From JBLIRR01 sp049472395 (lineage in GTDB: Bacteria > SZUA-182 > DTGQ01 > JBLIRR01), in contig JBLIRR010000003.1 of the NCBI GenBank assembly GCA_049472395.1, forward strand, positions 253,567 through 317,566: 64,000 nucleotides of DNA, read 5' to 3'. Shown here piece after piece: positions 38,498-47,349 of this stretch. Under the pieces are notes generated by a model. That model had not been told where the DNA came from, did no database searches, and saw only the letters and a list, made by a program, of their open reading frames with translations. Each line of letters begins with the position of its first letter. The first letter of the stretch is position 1. A program made the position numbers and the translations under genes.

Positions 38498-38645
38498 ATA
38501 TCGTAAATTTTCATGAATATTTATAGTATAAATATAAATATTCTATAACATATTTTATTTTCTTAGTCAATGATACACTTGGATTTTCAGTACCCGTTCA
38601 CAGATTCAGGGTTCAAAAGTTTATTCATAAGTAGTTGGCCTGCTT

Positions 38646-38973
38646 CCTTTAAGTGTTTGCGGATGGTTTCCTGGATGCATGCGTATTATTATTTGTTCGG
38701 TGATACAGAAGTGGATTCAGAAGATTTAACTGCCTATGAATTTGGATATCATGCCAAAATAGGAGGAGGGAGAAAGCTATGGGGGAGAGTGTGCACTCAA
38801 CTGGCGCGTTTCGGACAGATGGAGGCTCACTCCCGGATATAACATGGCTCTATTCCAAGCAAGGAGTCTATCAAAGCAAAAATTTTGTTAAAGAGCCGCT
38901 TCATCGAGTGTATATCCGATCCTGGCTCAACCTTTCTCGAAATTTCTATGGAAGTATGACATGGCGATTTTGA
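38646..38973 (+). pseudogene. TonB receptor D, reduced by internal deletions
   Basis: Four pieces of a receptor B/C-like gene are joined in the right order. The plug piece (KCLRMVSWM) is fused to HAYYYLFGDTEVDSEDLTAYEFGYHAKIG, then to a barrel piece from the ESYGGEC region through NWRVSDRWRLTPGY and YSKQGVYQS to RSWLNLSRN, then to the terminal FYGSMTWRF. About 2 kb of a normal gene is reduced to 330 bases. One extra base in the third piece shifts the frame. The last junction lies in the sequence shared by GAAATTTC and GAAGTTTC, indicating deletion between short repeats. It is closest to receptor C. Confidence 0.85.
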
Positions 38974-39003
38974 CAAGGTTAAAGGCTTTTTCTGCAAAGC
39001 TTC
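38971..39003 (+). repeat. Dispersed palindromic element, fragment E
   Basis: TGACAAGGTTAAAGGCTTTTTC followed by GCAAAGCTTCC matches the second half of the element. It begins at the stop codon of the decayed receptor gene. The first arm and the tail are missing. Confidence 0.6.
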
Positions 39004-39087
39004 CCTCGGGTTATATATTTCCTCAATAGAATCGCCTCCATCTATCCGATAAATAAAAATAATTATATTAATAAGGAATAACGCGAG

Positions 39088-40800
39088 ATGATAAGCACCA
39101 TCACTAAAAAACGCTTGCGATTGGGAGATTTACTCGTCTCCGCCAACAAGATAACCGAGGAGCAACTGCAGGCTGCATTAAAAGACCAGAAGAAAATAGG
39201 GGGAAAGCTCGGGTCGGTCCTTATTAAAATGGGCTTTATCAAAGAAGAGACACTCTTAAAATTTTTATCATGGCAACTGAATGTGCCGGTTGTTGATTTA
39301 AATGATATCAAGATCAATAAAGAAGTCATATCACTCCTTCCCGAGGAAGTGCTCAAGAGATATCAACTATTGCCCATATCAAAGGAAGGAAAGGTATTGT
39401 CCCTAGCAATGACCGATCCCCTTGACATTAACGCTATCGACGAGGTGATCAGGATAACAAGGCATGAAGTAGAACCTGTAATCACCACAGAGACGGATAT
39501 GAGGCAGGCACTGGGCAAGGTGTTCAGCAATAATACTCTTTTGGATCAAGCCATAGAGAGCCTCAAAGAGGGATCAGTGGAGTATGTCGATGATGGTGCA
39601 CAAAACAATGTGAAAGTTGAGGAGCTGCGTGTATTTTCTGAAGATACACCGGTTATTAAATTTGTAAATAATTTGTTAATCCAGGCAAACAGGGAAGGCG
39701 TAAGCGATTTACACATAGAACCTGACGAGAAGATCCTCAGAATACGATTCCGCATAGATGGCATTCTCCATGATGTGCCTGCTCCTCCAAAAAAAATGGA
39801 GCCTTTTATTATTTCAAGAATAAAAATAATGGCTAAAATGGATATTGCCCAAACACGGGTACCACAAGATGGACGGTTTGGCGTGAAGATTGACGATAAG
39901 GATATAGGACTCCGTGTCTCTACCTATCCTACTGTGTTTGGGGAAAATGTCGTTATCAGAATGCTTGATAAAAGCTCATCGAGTTATGGAATAGATGGAC
40001 TTGGCATTGCAAAAGAGGAACAAAAGACCCTTGCCTCAGTAATGAAAAAACCCTATGGATTCGTGCTCGCAACAGGTCCCACGGGATCAGGGAAAACAAC
40101 CACACTCTATGCCCTGTTAAATCATGTCAATTCCATAGAAAAAAATATCATTACAATCGAAGACCCGATCGAATATCATCTTAGTCTGATTCGCCAATCT
40201 CAGATAAATCCCAAGGCAGGTCTCACCTTCGCAAACGGGCTGCGCTCCATACTGCGTCAGGACCCTGATATCATAATGATCGGAGAAATCAGGGACCATG
40301 AGACGGCGAACATTGCTATAGAATCTTCCCTTACCGGACATCTGGTAATCTCCACGCTCCATACCAATGATGCCGCCTCTGCGATTAATAGGTTAATAGA
40401 AATAGGCAACGAACCTTACCTGGTATCATCCTCACTCACCGCCGTTATCGGACAGCGCTTAATCAGGACCAATTGCAGTAAATGCAAAGAATCATTTATT
40501 CCCTCGGATGAATTTTTAGAAATCCTCGGCCTCACCCATCTTAAGAATCCTCGTTTTTATAAGGGAAAGGGGTGCGATCATTGCAGACATTCAGGGTATA
40601 AAGGACGCACGGTGATAGCCGAAATATTACTCATGAATGATGAAATCAGAAAACTAGCAATGAAGAAAGCATCATCCAGCGAAGTATTGGAAGCTGCTAA
40701 AAAAAATGGCATGCGCACTATGAAAGATGATGCTATTGCTAAGGCACTTCAGGGAACAATCAACATCAATGAGGCCCTGGGGGTCATTTCATTACATTAA
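39088..40800 (+). CDS. pilB: Type IV pilus/MSHA assembly ATPase (PilB/MshE)
   Basis: A 570-residue secretion ATPase. The N-terminal MshEN/GspE-N domain (LGDLLVSANKITEEQL) is the type that binds c-di-GMP in MshE. The core has Walker A GPTGSGKTT (near 331), Walker B RQDPDIIMIGEIRD (near 390), the His box HLVISTLHTND and a tetracysteine zinc motif, CSKC...CDHC (near 465-510). It powers pilus extension from the cytoplasmic face of the inner membrane. It opens a same-strand run of pilus genes, with the PilC gene starting 26 bases downstream. No PilT retraction ATPase is in the window. Confidence 0.93.
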   Translation: MISTITKKRLRLGDLLVSANKITEEQLQAALKDQKKIGGKLGSVLIKMGFIKEETLLKFLSWQLNVPVVDLNDIKINKEVISLLPEEVLKRYQLLPISKEGKVLSLAMTDPLDINAIDEVIRITRHEVEPVITTETDMRQALGKVFSNNTLLDQAIESLKEGSVEYVDDGAQNNVKVEELRVFSEDTPVIKFVNNLLIQANREGVSDLHIEPDEKILRIRFRIDGILHDVPAPPKKMEPFIISRIKIMAKMDIAQTRVPQDGRFGVKIDDKDIGLRVSTYPTVFGENVVIRMLDKSSSSYGIDGLGIAKEEQKTLASVMKKPYGFVLATGPTGSGKTTTLYALLNHVNSIEKNIITIEDPIEYHLSLIRQSQINPKAGLTFANGLRSILRQDPDIIMIGEIRDHETANIAIESSLTGHLVISTLHTNDAASAINRLIEIGNEPYLVSSSLTAVIGQRLIRTNCSKCKESFIPSDEFLEILGLTHLKNPRFYKGKGCDHCRHSGYKGRTVIAEILLMNDEIRKLAMKKASSSEVLEAAKKNGMRTMKDDAIAKALQGTININEALGVISLH

Positions 40801-40826
40801 CGTAATTGCGGGGGAAAAAATTACGT

Positions 40827-42044
40827 ATGCCGACATTTCGGTACGAAGCACAAGCAGAGGACGGGGCCTTCACTAAGGGTACCATCGAGGCTGCCTCTTC
40901 TGAGGTGGCATATACCCAACTTGAGCACGCAGGATATACTCCCATTTCGCTATCCGAGAAGAGGGATATCCCCCTTTCCTTTGATCTTTCTTTTAATTTT
41001 GAGCGAATATCAACAGATGATCTCATATTTTTTACCAAACAGCTACGAACAATTATAAAATCGGGTATTCCTTTTTTATCAGGGCTTGAAGCCATCGAAG
41101 AGCAGACAGAAAACAAAAAATTAAAAAATATCATCTCTACTATCTGTCAAGACGTTGATAAAGGGAACACATTCTCTGCATCCCTTGCCCAGCACCCGAA
41201 GGTTTTCCCCGAGGTGTATATCAATATGATTCAAACAGGTGAAGTGGGTGGGAAGCTCCAGGATATTCTCGACCGTCTCATCTTTATGCTTGAATTCAAT
41301 AGAAAAACAAAAGAAAAATTAAAAGCTGCCATGCGCTATCCCATGTTTGTCATTTTCACCCTCTGCACGGCCTCTATTTTTCTCCTCATTTTTGTTGTCC
41401 CGAAATTTGCGGCGATTTTTGAAAAAGCAAAGATAGAGCTGCCACTTCCTACGCGCATTATGCTCAGTATGAATAGCCTTGTCCAAAATTACTGGTATTT
41501 GGTGCTTACCGGGATTGCGGCCATGAGTATAGCTTGTTTCTTATACCTGCGGAAGGAATCAGGACGTCTTACCTGGGACCGTCTCAGATTAAAAATTCCA
41601 ATCCTGGGGCCTCTTTTTTTAAAACTCTATATGTCACGATTCTCCAAAATCTTAGAAACGCTTCTTCGCAGTGGCATCCCCATAGTAAATGCCCTGGAGG
41701 TTGTTGCAGGGACCTTAGGTAATGCATATATTGCCATGAAATTAGGTGAAATCGCCCAAAGAATAAGCGCCGGCATGGGAGTTATCGAGACCTTTAAGGA
41801 GAGCAAGACATTTCCTCCGTTGGTCATTCGTATGATCTCAACCGGTGTTGAGACAGGCGCACTCGATGATATGCTGGCGGAGATCACCGACTATTATGAG
41901 AGAGATATTGACTATGTCATGGACCGGCTCTCCTCTCTCATTGAGCCGATTCTCACCGTGACACTGGGGATCATCGTTCTTTTTCTCGCACTTGCCATCT
42001 TCCTGCCCTGGTGGGATATGTTAAAAGCTATCAAAGGAGGTTGA
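40827..42044 (+). CDS. pilC: Pilus inner-membrane platform protein (PilC/MshG)
   Basis: 405 residues from ATG 40827, which follows a GGGGG-type ribosome site (an in-frame TTG at 40806 is less likely). It contains two GspF repeats: FFTKQLRTIIKSGIPF...LEAIEEQT at 70-100 and RFSKILETLLRSGIPIVNALE near 270. Three membrane segments are seen near 170, 220 and the C-terminus (LTVTLGIIVLFLALAIFLP). It transmits force from PilB to the pilin pool. The prepilin gene follows after a 133-base gap with its own strong ribosome site. Confidence 0.92.
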   Translation: MPTFRYEAQAEDGAFTKGTIEAASSEVAYTQLEHAGYTPISLSEKRDIPLSFDLSFNFERISTDDLIFFTKQLRTIIKSGIPFLSGLEAIEEQTENKKLKNIISTICQDVDKGNTFSASLAQHPKVFPEVYINMIQTGEVGGKLQDILDRLIFMLEFNRKTKEKLKAAMRYPMFVIFTLCTASIFLLIFVVPKFAAIFEKAKIELPLPTRIMLSMNSLVQNYWYLVLTGIAAMSIACFLYLRKESGRLTWDRLRLKIPILGPLFLKLYMSRFSKILETLLRSGIPIVNALEVVAGTLGNAYIAMKLGEIAQRISAGMGVIETFKESKTFPPLVIRMISTGVETGALDDMLAEITDYYERDIDYVMDRLSSLIEPILTVTLGIIVLFLALAIFLPWWDMLKAIKGG

Positions 42045-42177
42045 TAAAAAAAATTACAAAATTGAAATTTTTTTTCAAAAAACACCGAAGTTCTTTTTTA
42101 AGAATTCCGATTTAATAGCAAGGTGATTTTATATTTATTCACCAATCTCTTAACTTATACTAAAAGGAGGTATAAAT

Positions 42178-42579
42178 ATGGATCAAAAAAGGGAGATGGG
42201 CACAAATAATAAGGGCTTTACACTCATCGAGCTCATCATGGTCATTGTTGTGCTCGCAATACTGGCTGCAACTGCAGTTCCGAAATATTTTTCCTTGAAA
42301 ACCGATGCACAAGAGGCGGTAGCTGATGGGATTACGGCAAATTTGAGAGGAGCAGTGACTATCCTTTACTCCAAAAACCTTATCGGAGGGACCAATGGCG
42401 AAGCATATAACATGCTCGATGTTATGTCAAGCTCTAATATTGATGGGGTTGACAGCACCGCATGTACCTCATCCGTTTTCACCGCGACTATAGGAGGGCA
42501 AGCGTATCAATGGACCTGGGATACCTCAGCTGATCTTCCCAATGCTCCCGGAAGCGTGAGTAATTGGACTGCTCTATAA
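42178..42579 (+). CDS. Type IV prepilin (MshA/PilE-like major pilin candidate)
   Basis: 133 residues. A short charged leader ends at Gly, giving the prepilin peptidase site KG/FTLIELIMVIVVLAILAA with Glu at position 5 of the mature protein. Two cysteines are not obvious; a single Cys lies in TACTSS. An AAAGGAGG site seven bases from the ATG is the strongest in the pilus operon, and an AT-rich leader of 133 bases precedes it. That suits the most highly expressed subunit. It is smaller than many major pilins, so a minor role is possible. Confidence 0.88.
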   Translation: MDQKREMGTNNKGFTLIELIMVIVVLAILAATAVPKYFSLKTDAQEAVADGITANLRGAVTILYSKNLIGGTNGEAYNMLDVMSSSNIDGVDSTACTSSVFTATIGGQAYQWTWDTSADLPNAPGSVSNWTAL

Positions 42580-42585
42580 CATGCA

Positions 42586-44997
42586 ATGAAATGTGGGGAT
42601 GTTAAAGTAAAGAAAAAAGTACTTATTTTCATATTGCTTTTACTTATATGTGTCCTTTACTTTCATGACATTCTTACAGGTCACTATATTTTTACCGAGA
42701 GGGACCTGGCTGTTTTTTTCATACCGCCGCGTATCCTGTGGTCTGGTATGATCAAAAATAGACAGGTCCCTCTCTGGAACCCCTATTGCTATTGCGGACA
42801 GCCTTTTTTTGCCTCTCTTCAGCCCGGCATGCTCTATCCCCTTAATATCCTCTTACTCATTATGCCCTTTGATTGTGCCTTCAATGCAATCATCATACTG
42901 CACTTTCTCCTCGCCGGATGGTTTACCTATATGCTCATTAAGGCACTTGACGGCACTGATACAGGGGCACTGCTCGGCGCCATCACCTTTATGCTCAGCG
43001 GTTATCTCCTCTCCATTCATAATCTCCTCATACATCTGCTCTCTATCACCTGGCTTCCCCTCATACTCTTAAGTTATTATAAATACATAAAAAAAGCAGA
43101 AATAAAGTATACTATATACGCTTCGATCTTTTTAACGCTCATGTTTTTGGGAGGAGCAGTGGAGATTGTGTATGGGACCTTTCTGCTTCTTTGTGCTCTT
43201 ATTCTCTTCAAAGATCCTTTCGGGACAGGCGCACATTCTGTCTCCTTTAGACAAAAAACCGCATTCCTCGCCCTCACGGGAGCATGTTTCATCTGCCTTT
43301 CTGCGGTGCAACTTATTCCTTTCCTTGAAATGGCCTTTCACTCCATTCGTTCAGGGGGGCTTACCTATAAAGAGGCGATTATCTGGTCTCTCTCTCCAAA
43401 AGACTTACTACAATTTTTTCTCCCCGACCTCTATGGTTCTACATTAACTTCCCAAAAATACTGGCAGCATCAAAATTGGCTCAAGACAATATATATGGGA
43501 TGTATTCCCTTTGCCCTCTCCCTCTTTTTTATCCTTGAAAAAAAAAGAAAAGCGCTTCCGCCTTTGCTCATTATGGCTCTTTCTATTCTATTGGCCTTAG
43601 GAGGGTATACTGCCCTCTATCCGATTCTGTTTCGTTATATTCCCTTTCTTAATACCATTCGATATCCGGTCAAATTTCTCTTTCTCTTCATTTTCTTTCT
43701 CTCTGTCATGGCCGGTATCGGCTATAACAGTTTCTGCCGTCTGAATGAGAAAAAGAGCAAAGCAGCCGGCACTATGGTGTATGGTCTCATTATCGTGAGT
43801 ATCATCACTGCCTTATTATGGAGTTTTATGACAGTCTATCATCATCCGATTAAAGCATTTTTAGAATTAAAGGGATTTATACCGCCTCATTATAATGATA
43901 TCTCTATAAACATGCATAATATGAAACGCTTCCTCCTTTTCTGTTCCCTTCTCGGGCCCACCTTAATCTTCGGATGGGGCCATCCAAGAAAAAGAGCTCT
44001 CTTTTTTACGCTCATTATGGCGTTGTTATCAGCTGACCTCTTTTGTGCCAATAAAGGATTTTATGATAAATATGAGGCAGAATCCTTCCACAGGCCTTCG
44101 GAAGCCATAAACTTCTTGAAAAAAGACCTTAACCTTTTCAGAATCATCACTGCTCCGAAAACCGTCCATGCATCCGTTGGTTCTCAGGGCCTATGCCAAG
44201 ATCAGGTGAAAGTATATAAGGAAAGGGTCATGCCCGGTTTTAATCTGGAGCCTCGCATATCCTCTATTGAGGGGAGCGAAGTGATACGACTTACCTATTA
44301 TAACCGTATTCTCGGCCTCATAATGACTGCTCCGCGGACAGACAGCACAAATCTTCTCAGTTTGTGTAATGTGAAATATATACTCTCCCGTTACGATCTC
44401 GACTCAGATGAATTAGAGCTTGCGAAAAATATTTCGGAGGATGATATGGCGCAGGGGGCCTTGAAAATTTATCAGAATAAGAGTGTATATCCGCGAGCGT
44501 TTCTTGTGGGAGACTATCGCATTGTAACCGAAGAGAAAGAGTATAAAAGGATACTTGAGAGAAAAAATTTTAATCCTTACGAATTAGTCCTCCTTGATAG
44601 GGACCCGTGGGCTGAAAAATCACCCATTGGAACGAAAACAATGCTGCCATCTTATAATAAGAAAGAGAACGTCACAATAACAGAGTATCAGCCGAACAGA
44701 GTAGAAATAGAGGTGGCGGTGGGGAAGCCGAAGCTTTTATTTCTCAGTGATAGTTATTATCCCGGGTGGAAGGTATATATAGATGGCGTCAAGGACACCA
44801 TCTACCGGGCAAATTATGCCTTTCGCGCAGTTGCTCTTGCGCCGGGAACCCACACGATCGAATTCGTATATCAACCAATGAGCTTCATCATTGGCGCCTT
44901 CATGACTCTGCTTACCCTGATCCTCGCCATCGGAGTTCTTGCCGGCCGCAAAAATTTCCTCATCAAGCTCAATGCCTCAGCAGCAATGGAAGGATAA
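42586..44997 (+). CDS. YfhO-family polytopic membrane protein
   Basis: An 803-residue protein with about a dozen hydrophobic segments in the first 490 residues. The first large loop has FTERDLAVFFIPPRI and PLWNPYCYCGQPFFASLQPGMLYP, the YfhO (PF09586) signature. A periplasmic beta-rich C-terminal domain shows LLFLSDSYYPGWKVYIDG, and a final membrane helix follows. YfhO proteins resemble GT-C glycosyltransferases, and some modify lipoteichoic acid. This one sits between the prepilin and pseudopilin genes with tight spacing (6 bases each side), so a role in pilin glycosylation is a reasonable hypothesis but unproven. No strong ribosome site is seen, so coupling to the pilin gene is likely. Confidence 0.85.
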   Translation: MKCGDVKVKKKVLIFILLLLICVLYFHDILTGHYIFTERDLAVFFIPPRILWSGMIKNRQVPLWNPYCYCGQPFFASLQPGMLYPLNILLLIMPFDCAFNAIIILHFLLAGWFTYMLIKALDGTDTGALLGAITFMLSGYLLSIHNLLIHLLSITWLPLILLSYYKYIKKAEIKYTIYASIFLTLMFLGGAVEIVYGTFLLLCALILFKDPFGTGAHSVSFRQKTAFLALTGACFICLSAVQLIPFLEMAFHSIRSGGLTYKEAIIWSLSPKDLLQFFLPDLYGSTLTSQKYWQHQNWLKTIYMGCIPFALSLFFILEKKRKALPPLLIMALSILLALGGYTALYPILFRYIPFLNTIRYPVKFLFLFIFFLSVMAGIGYNSFCRLNEKKSKAAGTMVYGLIIVSIITALLWSFMTVYHHPIKAFLELKGFIPPHYNDISINMHNMKRFLLFCSLLGPTLIFGWGHPRKRALFFTLIMALLSADLFCANKGFYDKYEAESFHRPSEAINFLKKDLNLFRIITAPKTVHASVGSQGLCQDQVKVYKERVMPGFNLEPRISSIEGSEVIRLTYYNRILGLIMTAPRTDSTNLLSLCNVKYILSRYDLDSDELELAKNISEDDMAQGALKIYQNKSVYPRAFLVGDYRIVTEEKEYKRILERKNFNPYELVLLDRDPWAEKSPIGTKTMLPSYNKKENVTITEYQPNRVEIEVAVGKPKLLFLSDSYYPGWKVYIDGVKDTIYRANYAFRAVALAPGTHTIEFVYQPMSFIIGAFMTLLTLILAIGVLAGRKNFLIKLNASAAMEG

Positions 44998-45002
44998 GGC
45001 AC

Positions 45003-45404
45003 ATGGCAGATTCATATGCGCATAATAATTATGGTTTTACATTTATAGAGATAATAATGATAATTGTTATTATAGGTATATTTTCATATGCTTCTTTATA
45101 TCGTTATGATAGTGATGATTTTGAGCTCGAGACAGCTGCGAGCCACATCGAAGCATATCTTCGATACTCACAGGCAAAAGCCATGAGCGAGCATACGCAG
45201 GTAAGCATATCCTTTAATTCAGACGCCAAGGGATGGTATTTCACCGTCCTCGGAGAACACTATTATATCCCCCCTCACGTCTCCCTCTCTTTTTCTCCCA
45301 TAAGCTTCAACTCACTCGGAGAAGCAGTAGATCACGGTTCTATCACCATTGGAGATATTACCATTACCATGGAACAGATGACGGGAAAAATACGACGGAT
45401 ATAG
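45003..45404 (+). CDS. GspH/FimT-like minor pseudopilin
   Basis: 133 residues. The prepilin-type start NNYGFTFIEIIMIIVIIGIFSYASL has Gly before the cleavage site and Glu at +5. A C-terminal beta domain resembles GspH (IEAYLRYSQAKAMSEHTQVSI). It probably helps prime pilus assembly. The ATG at 45003 lies 6 bases after YfhO, and the next pseudopilin gene begins 3 bases after its stop. Confidence 0.85.
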   Translation: MADSYAHNNYGFTFIEIIMIIVIIGIFSYASLYRYDSDDFELETAASHIEAYLRYSQAKAMSEHTQVSISFNSDAKGWYFTVLGEHYYIPPHVSLSFSPISFNSLGEAVDHGSITIGDITITMEQMTGKIRRI

Positions 45405-45406
45405 CC

Positions 45407-45850
45407 ATGCATACACGAATACAACGATGGAAACACAGGCTGCTCAATGAGAAGGGTTTAACCCTCATCGAATTGATCATCTTTATTGTGGTCTCAAGCA
45501 TTATCTCAGTAGGATTAATGGGGGTATATGTGTCGCTGGTTACAAATGCCGTAACGATTGAATCCCTCGCCCAGGCTAATTATTTGGGCCAGCAAAAACT
45601 GGAAGAATTAACCAAATTCTCCTTCGTGGACTCCAACCTGGTGATCCAGGACTATACTTATGAACCCGCTGCTGGCACAGGCTATGAGTGGTCGTGGAAG
45701 GTGGAATACGTGGATGGCAATTCACTCCTCTCCTCTGCCTCGGATACCAAATATAAAAAGATTACCGTTAAGGTGAGGGATTCAGGCGGCACAGAGCTTG
45801 AGTATTATACCTTAGTGACCAAACGATTCATGGATGTACCGGGAGGATAA
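45407..45850 (+). CDS. Minor pseudopilin (PilV/GspI-like)
   Basis: 147 residues with a 17-residue basic leader (MHTRIQRWKHRLLNEK), then GLTLIELIIFIVVSSIISVGLMGVY. The cleavage Gly and Glu+5 are present. The mature part has GQQKLEELTKFSF and a beta-rich C-terminus containing KKITVKVRDSGGTELEYYTL, resembling PilV/MshO-type minor subunits. It sits within the run of four pseudopilin-like genes. Confidence 0.84.
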   Translation: MHTRIQRWKHRLLNEKGLTLIELIIFIVVSSIISVGLMGVYVSLVTNAVTIESLAQANYLGQQKLEELTKFSFVDSNLVIQDYTYEPAAGTGYEWSWKVEYVDGNSLLSSASDTKYKKITVKVRDSGGTELEYYTLVTKRFMDVPGG

Positions 45851-45855
45851 ATAAG

Positions 45856-46407
45856 GTGCGGGACGAGCAGGGATTTACCTTAATAGAAATCATAATGGTT
45901 ATTGTCACTATCGGCCTCCTCTCGATCTTTAGTCTTCAGTTTTTCTCGCATGCTTCCCATACCTATGCCCTCATAAAAGGACAAAATATGATCTATCATG
46001 AGGCGGTTACGGCTATGGAACGGATGAGCCGCGAGATCAGGGATGCAGTTTCAATTGAAGAGATAGCATCGGGAAAGATAAAAATCTTAAAAGCCCATGG
46101 GACACCCCTGGATTCTCATCTCTATGTAACTTTTCTCCTCGACAATGGCACTCTTAAACGCGGTAGCACTACGACAGCTGCGGATCCTGCCACTTACACC
46201 GCATTGGCAGAGAATGTCAAGACAAATGGATTTATCGTAAGTAACCCTTCAGGTGATGAGATTGAGTTAACACTTGAGCTTTCCCATTCATCGGAAGGAA
46301 ATTTCAGTATTCATAGTAAGATCTATCCGAAAAATAATCCTTTTCCTGTAGGGTTCGCATATTGCGGGAGAAATTTTGATGGCGACTGGGAAGAAATTAT
46401 TCAATAG
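45856..46407 (+). CDS. Minor pseudopilin (PilW/GspJ/MshO-like)
   Basis: 183 residues from a GTG start preceded by GGAGG about 10 bases upstream (within the previous gene's end). The leader is very short (MRDEQG), then FTLIEIIMVIVTIGLLSIFS with Glu+5. The GspJ-like segment MIYHEAVTAMERMSREIRDA follows. The C-terminus overlaps the next reading frame by 29 bases, so the two are probably translated together. Confidence 0.84.
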   Translation: MRDEQGFTLIEIIMVIVTIGLLSIFSLQFFSHASHTYALIKGQNMIYHEAVTAMERMSREIRDAVSIEEIASGKIKILKAHGTPLDSHLYVTFLLDNGTLKRGSTTTAADPATYTALAENVKTNGFIVSNPSGDEIELTLELSHSSEGNFSIHSKIYPKNNPFPVGFAYCGRNFDGDWEEIIQ

Positions 46408-47188
46408 GAAAAGACCATATGGAGAAAGCGGCGCTGTTCTCATAACTCTTATTGTGATTATGGTCATCTTCGGTTTAATGATAGCCGTATTCTCAACTCA
46501 CATGACATCAAAACGTCTGACTGAGCCCCTGTCCATACAATCGACCCAGGCTCTCTATATAGCACAGGCAGGAATCGAATGGGCCATTCGATATGCGACA
46601 GACAGATTCGGCGAGTTTACGACTGATCCGAACACCGTTTTGCCGGGGATTGTTGTGAAGGATTTTACCAGGGGCAGATTCAGCATTGACTATGATTCGC
46701 AAAACGGCGTCCTCACCTCGACCGGTCAGGTCGGCACAGCGCAAAGAAAGATCAGTCTCTCCTCATTTCTCAATTATATTGCCATCGGCACGGAGCTTGA
46801 CCTCATACCGACTAACCCTCCCTGCCAGGGAGCAACCGGAGCTGATCAGAAAAACCTCCACGTGCCCTTTTCTAATTATTATGATCAGGACATCTATATT
46901 TTCCAGATTGATGTGGCAAAAATAAATTCACCTGCTCAGCTCAACGAAATTAATTTTGACACCACATTAGTGTGGGAGGATAAGAAATATAATCTCTCAG
47001 TCGACCCGGACAATCCCTCAGCCCTTTCCATATCAACCTTCACGATGGTGCCAGGCCCTCTGACCGTAAGCTTTAACTGTCAAACAGCCCCTGAAGTTCT
47101 GGGAACGTGGTATATTACCATTCATTATTCAATGCAAAGCGACCTGTCGGACCCCTTAACAAAGCTTTTTACCATCACGATAATCTAG
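46379..47188 (+). CDS. PilX/MshP-like minor pilin component
   Basis: 269 residues from ATG 46379 (a TTG three bases upstream is also in frame). There is no canonical prepilin cleavage motif. Instead the N-terminus has GAVLITLIVIMVIFGLMIAVF and TQALYIAQAGIEWAIRYA, as in PilX/MshP proteins. The C-terminal half contains DPLTKLFTITII and beta-prone segments. It probably caps or primes the pilus tip complex together with the preceding three pseudopilins. Confidence 0.8.
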   Translation: MATGKKLFNRKRPYGESGAVLITLIVIMVIFGLMIAVFSTHMTSKRLTEPLSIQSTQALYIAQAGIEWAIRYATDRFGEFTTDPNTVLPGIVVKDFTRGRFSIDYDSQNGVLTSTGQVGTAQRKISLSSFLNYIAIGTELDLIPTNPPCQGATGADQKNLHVPFSNYYDQDIYIFQIDVAKINSPAQLNEINFDTTLVWEDKKYNLSVDPDNPSALSISTFTMVPGPLTVSFNCQTAPEVLGTWYITIHYSMQSDLSDPLTKLFTITII

Positions 47189-47349
47189 TTCTCCGGAAAA
47201 GAAAAAACTAACGGAACAGGACACCATATTTTATTGAGGACAAAACTTTTCTAGAAAACTATATAATCGTGCATGATGACATATCCCTTATATGACGAAT
47301 AAGAAAAAGGGGGGTACTCTTTATATAGCGTTTGATTTGCGAGGGAAAG

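Noticed and set aside
38570..38842. 90-codon frame as a small gene
   Set aside because: It is one piece of the receptor pseudogene read through a deletion junction.
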